Origin: Rhodophyticola sp017644125
GTDB taxonomy: Bacteria; Pseudomonadota; Alphaproteobacteria; Rhodobacterales; Rhodobacteraceae
Length of the DNA stretch: 64,000 bases
Strand: one strand, 5' to 3'
Assembly: GCF_042140125.1 (NCBI RefSeq)
Contig: NZ_CP159473.1
Below are positions 17,145 to 25,124 of this stretch, one piece after another. Made by a program: the position numbers and the translations under genes. The notes below the pieces were generated by a model. It made no database searches. It was not told the origin of the DNA and worked only from the letters and a program-made list of their open reading frames with translations. Position 1 is the first letter of the stretch; the number at the start of each line of letters is the position of its first letter.

Positions 17145-17234
17145 GGCGAGCGCTATGACAGCGATGCCGGGCTGCAATATCTCAACGCGCGGTACTACGA
17201 TCCGGAATTGGGGATGTTTGGCCAGAGATGCCGT
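17145..17234 (+). pseudogene. Rhs-family core-repeat remnant
   Basis: Translation in the frame starting at 17145 reads GERYDSDAGLQYLNARYY followed by DPELGMF. This is the highly conserved end of the Rhs/YD-repeat core, normally followed by QPDW or DP-type sequence and then a variable toxin tip. The similarity begins abruptly (an in-frame TGA lies at 17118) and breaks off after GMFGQ, so only about 27 codons of a gene of several kb remain. It marks an old polymorphic-toxin locus at the edge of the island. Confidence 0.8.
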
Positions 17235-17348
17235 AACTCTACACAGACAAACCGGCTGGACATACTGTGCGTCAGGTACATGCGCCCGCGTCCTCGGACC
17301 GGCTTTCTCAGGTGTTCCGACCGCCTCATTCTGCCCCTAGGAACCATA

Positions 17349-17666
17349 TTACTCCACCTTGCGGTGCCACGAACACTGTTCCGATCGCGCTTTCTGCGTC
17401 AGGCTGAAATCGAACCAGAACTGGAAATTCCTCTCCCGTCGGCACCGATACCATTCAGCCGGGAAGGATCGTATCAACGCGTCTAGGTCCTGACCGTCGC
17501 TGTGCAGGGCTGCTTGCAAGACCACCAATGGTGCGGCGTCCGGGGCAGTCCCGGATCGGCCCGAATAGACGATTGCGATGTCGCGAAGATTGGCTCCCGG
17601 CACAGGCTCCAGCCCAGTCACCCGAAACAGGTCTTCCACACGATGCAGACGCCGCCCCTCTCCCAT
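17349..17666 (-). CDS. Hypothetical ORF of uncertain status (105 aa)
   Basis: ATG 17666 to a stop at 17349. The sequence RHLRVEDLF-like start, then LRDIAIVYSGRSG and a basic C-terminus, gives no family that I recognise. There is no clear ribosome binding site, and neighbouring frames are also open, so coding is uncertain. It lies opposite the Rhs remnant and could be a leftover of the same locus, such as a tip or immunity gene, but nothing in the sequence proves this. Confidence 0.25.
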   Translation of the reverse strand: MGEGRRLHRVEDLFRVTGLEPVPGANLRDIAIVYSGRSGTAPDAAPLVVLQAALHSDGQDLDALIRSFPAEWYRCRRERNFQFWFDFSLTQKARSEQCSWHRKVE

Positions 17667-17794
17667 CCAGGCCCGATATGGGACACGGAGTCTCCAGAAC
17701 CATTCTGTTTGAGGCGGTGGCCCTCGCCAAGCTCATGTTCGCAGATCTCGCCCCGGTAGTGGCGCGGGCGATGGGGTGGTTCTTTAATGAAGTG

Positions 17795-17824
17795 GAAAAG
17801 CCGCGACTGCACGGTTGCGGCTTT
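17795..17824. terminator. Rho-independent terminator
   Basis: Perfect 9-bp stem AAAAGCCGC (17795-17803) with GCGGCTTTT (17816-17824), 12-base loop, followed by one more T on the plus strand. Being A-flanked on the left, it could work in both directions. It separates the Rhs remnant region from tRNA-Thr and probably once ended the Rhs-locus transcript. Confidence 0.75.
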
Positions 17825-17910
17825 TTCTGCGTTGCATCCGCTCGATATTGGTTGCTATATCCGCTGCATATTCTCGGAAAAGAGACTAAGAAGAGACTAA
17901 GAGACGGTTT

Positions 17911-17986
17911 GCCCCTATAGCTCAGCTGGTAGAGCATCTGATTTGTAATCAGAGGGTCCGCGGTTCGAGTCCGTGTGGGGGCACCA
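17911..17986 (+). tRNA. tRNA-Thr (TGT)
   Basis: 76 bases including encoded CCA. The cloverleaf is complete: acceptor GCCCCTA with TGGGGGC, D-arm with AGCTCAGCTGGTAGAGC, anticodon loop ATTTGTAAT (anticodon TGT), and T-arm with GGTTCGAGTCC. It is the likely boundary marker of the accessory island that follows: a transposase remnant begins 34 bases downstream. Confidence 0.95.
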
Positions 17987-18019
17987 ATTTTACAATAAAT
18001 ACATGTGATTACGAGGCTC

Positions 18020-18166
18020 CTAGTTGGCTACGATCTTAAAGTAGCGCGTGGCGATCCCGCGCAAGTGTTTGAGGATATTGAGGAAGCGCTCGACCCTGTT
18101 GCGTTCCCGGTAGAGATCACGGTCCACAGTTCGGTTGACGCAAACGTTAGACTGGCTTGGGATGTC
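18020..18166 (-). pseudogene. IS5-family transposase C-terminal remnant
   Basis: On the minus strand, the frame ending in TAG at 18020-18022 reads IPSQSN...VDRDLYRERNRVERF, then LNILKHLRGIATRYFKI. YRERNRVERF followed by a K-x-x-R-x-IATRY block is the diagnostic DDE C-terminus (final catalytic Glu region) of IS5-family transposases. Only about 45 codons remain, and the 5' side is cut off right at the stop of the aminotransferase gene. It is a scar of an insertion between tRNA-Thr and the polysaccharide genes. Confidence 0.8.
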
Positions 18167-18173
18167 AGCGGAC

Positions 18174-19292
18174 CTACGAGGCTCGCGTTTCCATCAACGT
18201 GGCGATGACGTCGGTGACTCGGTTCAGCTCATCGGCTGTGATGTCATGATAGCTCGGCAAGTTGACCGCGCGCGATGCGATGTCCCAAGCGTTGATATTG
18301 GATGGCACGGCCTTGAACATGTCGAGCGATGAAAGCGGGTGGAAAAACACCCGCGCGTCGATACCGGCGGAGGCAAAAGCCTGAATCGCTATGTCGCTGG
18401 TCACACCCGTCTCGGGAGCGAACACAACTGTGGGCATCCACGCCCCATTTACACCGTCTCTTGGCTCGGGGTTCATTGAGATCGTGGGATACATCGAAAA
18501 TCTGTCTCGATAGGCGTTCAGTATCTCGCGCTTCCTTTGGGTTAGTTCCGCGACACGTTCGATCTGGCCAAAGCCAAGAGCGGCCTGAATATTGGACATT
18601 TTGTACTTGAACCCAACTGCAGAGGCCCAAAACTGGCGTGTTTCGCCTCGCGCCCGACCGTGGTTCGATAGGGTCAGTACACGCTCGTACAAGTCGGAGT
18701 CGGAGGTCACGAACATTCCCCCCTCACCAGTAGTCAATGTCTTTGTGCCATGGAAGGAAAACGCACCAAATGCGCCCATAGACCCGGCCCTCTGACCTCG
18801 GTAGACCGACCCAATGGCCTCGGCTGCGTCTTCGATCAGCAGGATGCCGTGGTAGTCCGCGATTTCGTGGAGGCGGTCCAAGTCGCAAAGGTTGCCGTAA
18901 ATATGCACCGCTAGAATGGCCTTGGTGCGGGGAGTGATGGCCGCCTCAACCGCATCTGGATCAAGGCACCAAGAAACTGGGTCGATATCTACGAACACCG
19001 GAGTTGCGCCGAGATGCACGACCGGCGCGACCGATGCGATCCAGTTGGTATCCGCAAGGATTACTTCATCGCCCGGCCCAATGCCCAACGCCGCCATGCC
19101 CATGTGCAGCGCACCGGTACAGCTTGACGTCGCCAAGGCATGAGGCACACCGAGATGCTCTGCGAAGGCCGCTTCGAAACGGATGATGTAGTCATAGCAT
19201 TGCGCGCCCCAGCCGTTGCGTGCGGCGTCGGCGGCATAATCGGTCTCGCGCCCAGTGATCGACGGGCGAGTATAGGCAATGCGTGCGCTCAA
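18174..19292 (-). CDS. DegT/DnrJ/EryC1-type sugar aminotransferase
   Basis: 372 aa. The start is TTG 19292, overlapping the upstream stop (TTGA); upstream ATG codons would add an unrelated arginine-rich stretch. PLP enzyme motifs: ATSSCTGALHMGMAALG, EVILADTNW, IEDAAEAIG and SFHGTKTLTTGEGG, where the lysine forms the Schiff base. Keeping this lysine argues for true transamination (as in perosamine or viosamine synthases), not the 3-dehydrase RfbH that has histidine here. It likely aminates a 4-keto sugar nucleotide made by the upstream genes. Last gene of the polysaccharide operon. Confidence 0.88.
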   Translation of the reverse strand: MSARIAYTRPSITGRETDYAADAARNGWGAQCYDYIIRFEAAFAEHLGVPHALATSSCTGALHMGMAALGIGPGDEVILADTNWIASVAPVVHLGATPVFVDIDPVSWCLDPDAVEAAITPRTKAILAVHIYGNLCDLDRLHEIADYHGILLIEDAAEAIGSVYRGQRAGSMGAFGAFSFHGTKTLTTGEGGMFVTSDSDLYERVLTLSNHGRARGETRQFWASAVGFKYKMSNIQAALGFGQIERVAELTQRKREILNAYRDRFSMYPTISMNPEPRDGVNGAWMPTVVFAPETGVTSDIAIQAFASAGIDARVFFHPLSSLDMFKAVPSNINAWDIASRAVNLPSYHDITADELNRVTDVIATLMETRAS

Positions 19293-20521
19293 TGAACCTT
19301 CACCTCCGGCATCAGAGTCACTACACGCGTTCCAGTGTCGACAAGGTCGGACAGCTGGAAGCGCACCTCCGCAGCGATGTTCCAAGGCAGAACGACGACA
19401 TAATCAGGTCGTGTTTCTGTGAGCACGTCTGGGGAGAAGATTGGGATGTGGCTGCCGGGTAGCAGCCGGCCCTGTTTCGCAGGCGCCGCATCGCAAACAA
19501 ACGGAAGCAGATCGCGTTTGATACCAGCATAGTTCAAAAAGGTGTTGCCCTTGGCAGCTGCGCCATAACCCGCGACAGTCTTTCCGTCCTTCCTTAGGTC
19601 CAAAAGAAATTGCAGGGCGGCGTTCTTTTGCGCCTCTATCCGCGGCTGAAAACCGGTATAGAAGTTGATCCCCTGCATGCCGCGGGAGATCTCCTCAGAA
19701 AGTATACGGTTCACGGAAGCGGCGGTTGCGTGGTCCGCCCCGGCAAAACATCCGAAAACCCTTAGGCTGCCGCCATGGGTTGGCAGTTCCTCGACATCAA
19801 AAATGCGAAGCCCGCATCTCGCGAAGATCTTCGCCACTGTCGAGAGTGAAAGATACGAGAAATGCTCGTGGTAGATCGTATCGAACTGCGTGAACTCGAC
19901 CAGACGCATTAAGTGTGGAAACTCCAGCGTCACCACACCCTGCGGTTTTAGAAGGGCCGCGATCCCACTCGTGAAATCGTTGATATCGGGCACGTGCGCG
20001 TAGACATTGTTACCGATAATCAGATCCGCTCCCCCTCCTTCGGCTGCGAGCGATACTCCGAGTTCCTTCCCGAAAAACCGCTGCAAGGTTGGCACTCCGC
20101 AGGCCTCTGCTGCAGCTGCGGCGCGCGCTGTAGGTTCGATACCGAGACAGTGTACCTGCTCTGCGACGAAGTTCTTCAGAAGATATCCATCATTTGACGC
20201 AAGCTCGACGACAAAGCTCGAGCCGTCGAGACCGAAGCGGTCTGTCACCATCGCGCAATAGGATGCGGCATGAGCCAGCCATCCTTTTGAAGTAGAGGAG
20301 AAATAGGCGTAGTCCGCCGAAAACAGCGTCTCTGCGTCAGTGAAGTCTTCGGTTTGCACGAGAAAGCATTGATCGCAGACGCGCACACGCAGAGGGAACG
20401 TTGTCTCTGGCCGATTCAGATCCTCCGGTGCGCGGTAGGCATTCGATGGAGGCGCAAAACCCAGATCCGCGAAGATATGGCTCAGCGGAGCGCCGCAATG
20501 TCGACAATGGTGTTGTGTCAC
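19289..20521 (-). CDS. Sugar C-methyltransferase (NDP-hexose C-methyltransferase type)
   Basis: 410 aa from GTG 20521 (GTGA overlap with the epimerase stop). Three domains: an N-terminal zinc-binding part with CRHCG and CDQCF pairs (residues 6-60), a central SAM-binding Rossmann domain (FVVELASNDGYLL), and the C-terminal domain with HGGSLRVFG and VAGYGAAAKGNTFLNYAGI. This is the TylC3/NovU layout that puts a methyl group on C3 of 4-keto-6-deoxy sugars. In a CDP-glucose pathway it points to a branched-chain deoxysugar (yersiniose- or mycarose-like). Coupled on both sides. Confidence 0.9.
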   Translation of the reverse strand: MTQHHCRHCGAPLSHIFADLGFAPPSNAYRAPEDLNRPETTFPLRVRVCDQCFLVQTEDFTDAETLFSADYAYFSSTSKGWLAHAASYCAMVTDRFGLDGSSFVVELASNDGYLLKNFVAEQVHCLGIEPTARAAAAAEACGVPTLQRFFGKELGVSLAAEGGGADLIIGNNVYAHVPDINDFTSGIAALLKPQGVVTLEFPHLMRLVEFTQFDTIYHEHFSYLSLSTVAKIFARCGLRIFDVEELPTHGGSLRVFGCFAGADHATAASVNRILSEEISRGMQGINFYTGFQPRIEAQKNAALQFLLDLRKDGKTVAGYGAAAKGNTFLNYAGIKRDLLPFVCDAAPAKQGRLLPGSHIPIFSPDVLTETRPDYVVVLPWNIAAEVRFQLSDLVDTGTRVVTLMPEVKVH

Positions 20522-21066
20522 AGTCGGATCGGCTCCAGTTCCTTAAGTCGGGGAAATGACATGTCGCGCCCGGATAGGTTCTTTGCAGGTAAAGGCCACT
20601 CGATTCCCAGATCTGGATCGCTCCAAAGAACTCCGCCCTCGTGCTCAGAACTGTATCGCGCGGAGTGCAGATAGAAAACCTCGGCATCTGCAGTCAATGT
20701 CTGAAAACCATGAGCGCAGCCACCGGGCACGTAGAGCGCCGAGCGTCGCTCGGCATCAAGCTCCTCGCCAACCCACTGGCCGAAGGTGGGCGAGCCCGCC
20801 CTGAGATCAGCAATCACGTCGAACACTGCGCCTTTGCTGCAGCGCACTAGCTTGCATTCTAACGCAGGCGGGCGCTGGAAATGCATTCCGCGCAAGGTGC
20901 CGCGCTCAATCGTAACCGACAGGTTCGACTGCACCCACTCGGTATTCAATCCATGAGCGGCGAACTCGTCAACGCAGAACATCCGCGCAAAGGTCCCGCG
21001 CGCGTCAGAACGCGGCTCAGTTTCGACACGATATGCGCCTGAAAGAGGCAACCGTGTAAAGATCAT
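20518..21066 (-). CDS. rfbC: dTDP-4-dehydrorhamnose 3,5-epimerase-like protein
   Basis: 182 aa from ATG 21066, overlapping the dehydratase stop (ATGA). Cupin epimerase motifs: DARGTFARMF, QSNLSVTIERGTLRGMHFQ (catalytic His), KLVRCSKGAVFDVIADLR, and ALYVPGGCAHGFQTL. The family epimerises C3 and/or C5 of 4-keto-6-deoxy sugar nucleotides. Given RfbF and RfbG next door, the substrate is probably CDP- rather than dTDP-linked. The symbol reflects the family, not a proven substrate. Confidence 0.88.
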   Translation of the reverse strand: MIFTRLPLSGAYRVETEPRSDARGTFARMFCVDEFAAHGLNTEWVQSNLSVTIERGTLRGMHFQRPPALECKLVRCSKGAVFDVIADLRAGSPTFGQWVGEELDAERRSALYVPGGCAHGFQTLTADAEVFYLHSARYSSEHEGGVLWSDPDLGIEWPLPAKNLSGRDMSFPRLKELEPIRL

Positions 21067-22107
21067 TTCCCGGCCTCGAATGTGGTAATCTGGGTCCGCG
21101 TCAATGCAACGGGATCGGCGCCGCCTGCCACATCGCGATACCAGCCTACAGTCTCGGCGATCCCGCGTTCGACATCCCATCGTGGGGTCCAGCCCAATCT
21201 GCTCCGGCTGCGCTCAATCCCGAGCATGAGACGACCTGCCTCGTGCGGGGCATTCAGATCCTTGCGATACTCATATGCGCCTGGCCAAAGCCGCACAGCG
21301 GACTCAATAACCTCTTGCACGCTGCGGACGTCCTGAATCTCGGGGCCGAAATTGTAGGCCGCGTCATATCCGTCGTTGTTGAAGAGACGTTCGGCCAGCC
21401 TAAGATAACCGGCTAGTGGCTCAAGTACATGCTGCCAAGGACGTGTTGAGGCGGGGTTGCGAAAAACCAGCATCTCGCCAGCCGAGAATGCACGGGCAAG
21501 GTCTGGCAGGAGCCGATTCTTGGCCCAATCGCCGCCGCCGATCACGTTGCCCGCGCGCGCAGAGGCCAGCTGCACTGGGCCGCCCGAAAAGAATGAACTA
21601 CGATAGCTTGATACAACCAGTTCCGCCCCTGCTTTCGAGGCCGAATAAGGGTCGTGCCCACCCAGTCGGTCCGTCTCGCGGTACGGATGTTCCCATTCGC
21701 GGTTCTCGTAGATCTTATCAGTGGTCACAATCACGCAGGCGCAGCGATGTCGGACCGGCCTGAGCGCATCAAGAAGATTTGCCGTGCCCATCACGTTGAC
21801 CGCCCATGTTTCTTGCGGCTGCGCATAAGATCGGCGCACCAGGGATTGAGCGGCGAGGTGGAATACAATGTCGGGTGCGGCCTGTGCGAACTCGTTTACG
21901 AACAAATTCTCGGTCTCGGATGTCACCTACACAATGATCTAGCCGCTTGCTCAGTCCTAGTTGTTCGAACAGAGACGGTATCGTGTCAGGTGCAAGAGCC
22001 AAGCCGAAGACCCGCGCGCCTCTCTGCAAAAGGATTTCTGAGAGCCACGCGCCCTTGAACCCTGTATGCCCGGTCAGAAGGACACGTTTTTTGGCCCAGT
22101 CGAACAT
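21063..22107 (-). pseudogene. rfbG: CDP-glucose 4,6-dehydratase, interrupted by a frameshift
   Basis: The N-terminal frame starts at ATG 22107 (KRVLLTGHTGFKGAWLSEI, the NAD-binding glycine motif) and runs to GDIRDRE. The rest continues in the +1 frame as LFVNEFAQAAPDIVFHLAAQ, with the SDR site YSASKAGAE and RAGNVIGGGDWAKNRLLPD. Removing one base from the TTT (plus-strand AAA 21904-21906) restores full-length RfbG, with the loop length expected for the family. All downstream catalytic motifs are intact, so the lesion is either very recent, an assembly error, or a phase-type switch. It would block synthesis of CDP-4-keto-6-deoxyglucose. Confidence 0.85.
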
Positions 22108-22110
22108 GGG

Positions 22111-22893
22111 TCAATCCCAAATGCGCCATGGCGCATCTCCGGCTTCCCACAATGTTTCGAGCTGTCGTTTGTCGCGCAGCGTGTCCATCGCGGCCCAGAA
22201 GCCATTGTGTTTGTAGACCGATAACTGGCGGTCTTGGGCCAGGCCTTCGAGTGGGGCACCCTCCCAAGGCGTTTCCGGTCCATCGATCCGGTCTAGCACT
22301 GATGGCTCGCACACAAAGTACCCGCCGTTGATCCATTGGCCGTCGCCGACCGGTTTCTCGAGGAACTTGCTCACTCGATCATCCTTGATCTCTAGCGCTC
22401 CGTAGCGGCCAAGTGGCTGAACCGCGGTCACTGTCGCCTCGGTGCCAGCTCGCCTGTGGGCCGCGATCAGCTCTTTGATGTCGATGTTCGACAATCCGTC
22501 ACCATAGGTAAGGCAGAACGTTCCGTCGATGTAGTCGGCAACGCGTTTCAATCGTCCGCCCGTCATCGTATCCTCGCCTGTATCGACCACTGTAACGCTC
22601 CATGGCTCGGTTTTGGCTTGGTGCACTTCCATGCGGTTCTCGAGCATGTGAAAGGTCACGTCCGACATGTGCAGGAAATAGTTGGCGAAGTACTCCTTGA
22701 TCATGAAACCCTTGTAGCCACAGCAGATTATGAAATCCGTGATCCCGTGCTGGACGTAGATCTTCATGATGTGCCACAGGATCGGTCGCCCGCCGATCTC
22801 GATCATTGGCTTCGGCCTTAGGTGAGATTCCTCGCTTATCCGGGTTCCGAAACCGCCGGCGAGGATAATGGCTTTTATGTTGTTGTCCGACAT
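22111..22893 (-). CDS. rfbF: Glucose-1-phosphate cytidylyltransferase
   Basis: 260 aa from ATG 22893. Nucleotidyltransferase signature ILAGGFGTRISEESHLRPKP, then MIEIGGRPILWHIMKIY, LTYGDGLSNIDI (metal-binding Asp) and FLEKPVGDGQWINGGYFV. These are specific to CTP:glucose-1-phosphate cytidylyltransferase. The product CDP-glucose feeds RfbG, three bases downstream. First dedicated enzyme of the sugar pathway. Confidence 0.95.
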   Translation of the reverse strand: MSDNNIKAIILAGGFGTRISEESHLRPKPMIEIGGRPILWHIMKIYVQHGITDFIICCGYKGFMIKEYFANYFLHMSDVTFHMLENRMEVHQAKTEPWSVTVVDTGEDTMTGGRLKRVADYIDGTFCLTYGDGLSNIDIKELIAAHRRAGTEATVTAVQPLGRYGALEIKDDRVSKFLEKPVGDGQWINGGYFVCEPSVLDRIDGPETPWEGAPLEGLAQDRQLSVYKHNGFWAAMDTLRDKRQLETLWEAGDAPWRIWD

Positions 22894-22940
22894 CTGGGTT
22901 CCGTTTGGTGTAGTTCTGTAGGGCGATCCGAACATCCGTC

Positions 22941-23825
22941 TCACCGGTAGCGACGCATCTTGAGCTTTTGGCGGAAAAATAACCGTTCCACAAGATTGCG
23001 GCGGTTTACCGGATCGTTGAAGACAGTGTGGATATGACCGAATGGGTCCTGTTTTATAGTCTGGTTCGTGTGCAGCCGGTCGAGATGATCGTTGATAAGG
23101 AAAGAGCCGAACCGCTCCATCGCGAAAGATACGTCGCGAACCTGTTCTGTTCGGCTTGAGACTTCCTTGTGAAAATGCTCGAAATAGTAGTCGACCGCCT
23201 TCAACATCCTTCCCATTGAGGCGTGCCAGAAGTCATAGGGGAACGTACCAAGCTCGATACCCCCTGGAATGAAGCGTTGCTCTTTCAGCGCGCGCAGACC
23301 TTCGTCGCGGGTTAGTCCGCCAGTATGTATTCCAGCGGTCACGAGCAGTAGCAGGTACTCTAGTTTATGCCGATTTGCGAATTGGGTCATGATTTCCGGG
23401 AACCGTCGAGGCGTTGAGACCACGAAATCCTCGTCGATGCCTGAAGGGAAAGGCGGAACCGGGTTTGGCGTCGTGGGATCGATGATTTGCATTCCGAGAT
23501 AGCTTGACGCCGGAATTCTGCGAAAGTGCCAGTTCGGCAAGCCGTATCCGGTCTTGCAGTTGAACTTGCGGTAGCTGGCAATTGTTACACGCTCGGGTTT
23601 GTCGACAAGCGAGTTCACGTATTCGTAGGCCGCCTTAGTTCCCATCGATCCCGACATGCGCCGGTGTAGATCCTCTGGCGCAGAGTACATCTCGTAGGCA
23701 CGAATGATCTGATTGGGCAGGCCCTTGGGCGAGGGTCCGTTGGACAGCCAGATAAGGATTGCGTCATCCCGAAGAGGGAACAATACCTCTGCTCCATGGG
23801 TAACGACGAATGTCAGATTTGACAT
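22941..23825 (-). CDS. Hypothetical protein in polysaccharide island (294 aa)
   Basis: ATG 23825 to a stop at 22941, 47 bases before rfbF in the same direction. Soluble, rich in aromatic residues; features include FRRIPASSYLGMQI, PSGIDEDFVVSTPRRFPE, and a C-terminal basic cluster FFRQKLKMRRYR. No signal peptide or membrane helix. I do not recognise the family. The pattern of a possible huge loop plus RFGSFLIND-like C-terminal block weakly recalls DUF4422-type glycosyltransferase-like proteins. Context suggests a role in surface glycan assembly or its control. Confidence 0.7.
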   Translation of the reverse strand: MSNLTFVVTHGAEVLFPLRDDAILIWLSNGPSPKGLPNQIIRAYEMYSAPEDLHRRMSGSMGTKAAYEYVNSLVDKPERVTIASYRKFNCKTGYGLPNWHFRRIPASSYLGMQIIDPTTPNPVPPFPSGIDEDFVVSTPRRFPEIMTQFANRHKLEYLLLLVTAGIHTGGLTRDEGLRALKEQRFIPGGIELGTFPYDFWHASMGRMLKAVDYYFEHFHKEVSSRTEQVRDVSFAMERFGSFLINDHLDRLHTNQTIKQDPFGHIHTVFNDPVNRRNLVERLFFRQKLKMRRYR

Positions 23826-23972
23826 GATGTGTCCTCTAGCTAAAGCCGTCGGGCGCCCAACTACCGCTTTTGACGTGGCTTGCTGTTACGTTAAGAGTAC
23901 AACGATATCTGGACCGTCCGCGCTGGCACCGGGAACGGTGTTGCAGCATCTTCCCTATAACGGTCAGTCGTC

Positions 23973-25124
23973 TCAGGCCCCTCCGTCAAGATAGACGATC
24001 TGGGCTGAAAGCCCGATTGATTTCAGCCACTCGGGAAGTACATACCGCGCAATCGCGGGGTTGAGGCCAGCATACACAACCTCAATGCCCTTGGGCGGAT
24101 CCAACGGGTCGAAAACAGGACCTACCGGCGCGGCCTGACGAACGTACGGGTTTTGGTCCAGATATCCAGAAATCCGCTGTCGCCCAGCCAAGACGGATGA
24201 AATCCACAAGCCATAAAAGCCCGCACCATAGATTACCGCCTTACGCTTCCCATGCTCAGAAGCGGCGCCGAGTAGCGTCTTCCTCGCTTCGGTCCAAAAG
24301 CTGGCGATGTCACGCAGTTCGATCACCTTTGCGGAGATGTTCTGCGACGAAGGCGCACGCTCGATCCCAGTATCCTTGCGCGCGACTACAACGAAAGCGC
24401 CACGGTAATCATTGGTCACGCTTTCAGTTACGAGGCCCGCCTGCCAAAGCGCCGCATCGATAGAGGAGGCTGTGAAGTGATTGACATGATCGACCACCAG
24501 CAGGTCGCCTGGATTCGAGATCACATCGGGCACAGTGAAGAACACTTCGCCTTGCGGAGCGAGAAGCCGCGCGATGTCTTGAAAAACCTCGACCGGTTGG
24601 GCCACGTGCTCAATCACGAAATGCGCGGTGACAAGATCGAACTGACCCGACCACTCCTCGGGGCAGCGGTAAGTCGCCTGATCATCCCCCGCCACCCAGT
24701 TTGTCCAATAAGCGCGGTAGTCCTGCGACACATCGAATACGGCCGGTCGGATATCGGGGCGTTTGGCCATGATGGCGCGCAAGGTTGCAGCTTTCGCGGC
24801 CCCGTAGTCGAGCACTCGTGCGCCATGTGGCGGGTTAGAATGCAGCAGGACCAGCTCGGCCTGTTTCGCCATACGGAAGACTGGCTGGCCCTCCACCATC
24901 TCGTAGAGCTGGTCGTGATCGTCAGAGGCCAACGAAATCTTGTAATCGGTGTCATAGTAGCCAGCGAGATCGGGCAGGTCGGGCGATTGACTATGTCCAC
25001 ACGAGTTGCACGAATAGGCTTCAGTTTTTACGTCCAGAAGCGTCGACATGGATGTGACTGCGGGCGCGCTTGCCCGATAGATCGGCTTACCGCAGTCAGT
25101 TCCGCAGACGCGACATCGGGTCAT
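23973..25124 (-). CDS. Class I SAM-dependent methyltransferase with N-terminal zinc finger
   Basis: 383 aa from ATG 25124, overlapping the dioxygenase stop (ATGA). N-terminal CRVCGTDCG and CNSCGHSQ pairs form a zinc site. The central Rossmann domain has VLDYGAAKAATLRAI and DLVTAHFVIEHVAQPVE. The C-terminal part (KAVIYGAGFYGLWISSVLAG) resembles the second nucleotide-binding-like domain of the sugar methyltransferase family that also includes the gene at 19289. It probably methylates a sugar or sugar nucleotide in the glycan. AT content is higher than in core genes. Confidence 0.85.
   Translation of the reverse strand: MTRCRVCGTDCGKPIYRASAPAVTSMSTLLDVKTEAYSCNSCGHSQSPDLPDLAGYYDTDYKISLASDDHDQLYEMVEGQPVFRMAKQAELVLLHSNPPHGARVLDYGAAKAATLRAIMAKRPDIRPAVFDVSQDYRAYWTNWVAGDDQATYRCPEEWSGQFDLVTAHFVIEHVAQPVEVFQDIARLLAPQGEVFFTVPDVISNPGDLLVVDHVNHFTASSIDAALWQAGLVTESVTNDYRGAFVVVARKDTGIERAPSSQNISAKVIELRDIASFWTEARKTLLGAASEHGKRKAVIYGAGFYGLWISSVLAGRQRISGYLDQNPYVRQAAPVGPVFDPLDPPKGIEVVYAGLNPAIARYVLPEWLKSIGLSAQIVYLDGGA

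Noticed and set aside
17528..17920. 130-aa plus-strand ORF between the Rhs remnant and tRNA-Thr
   Set aside because: It runs through the perfect terminator hairpin at 17795-17824 and has no family or ribosome binding site.
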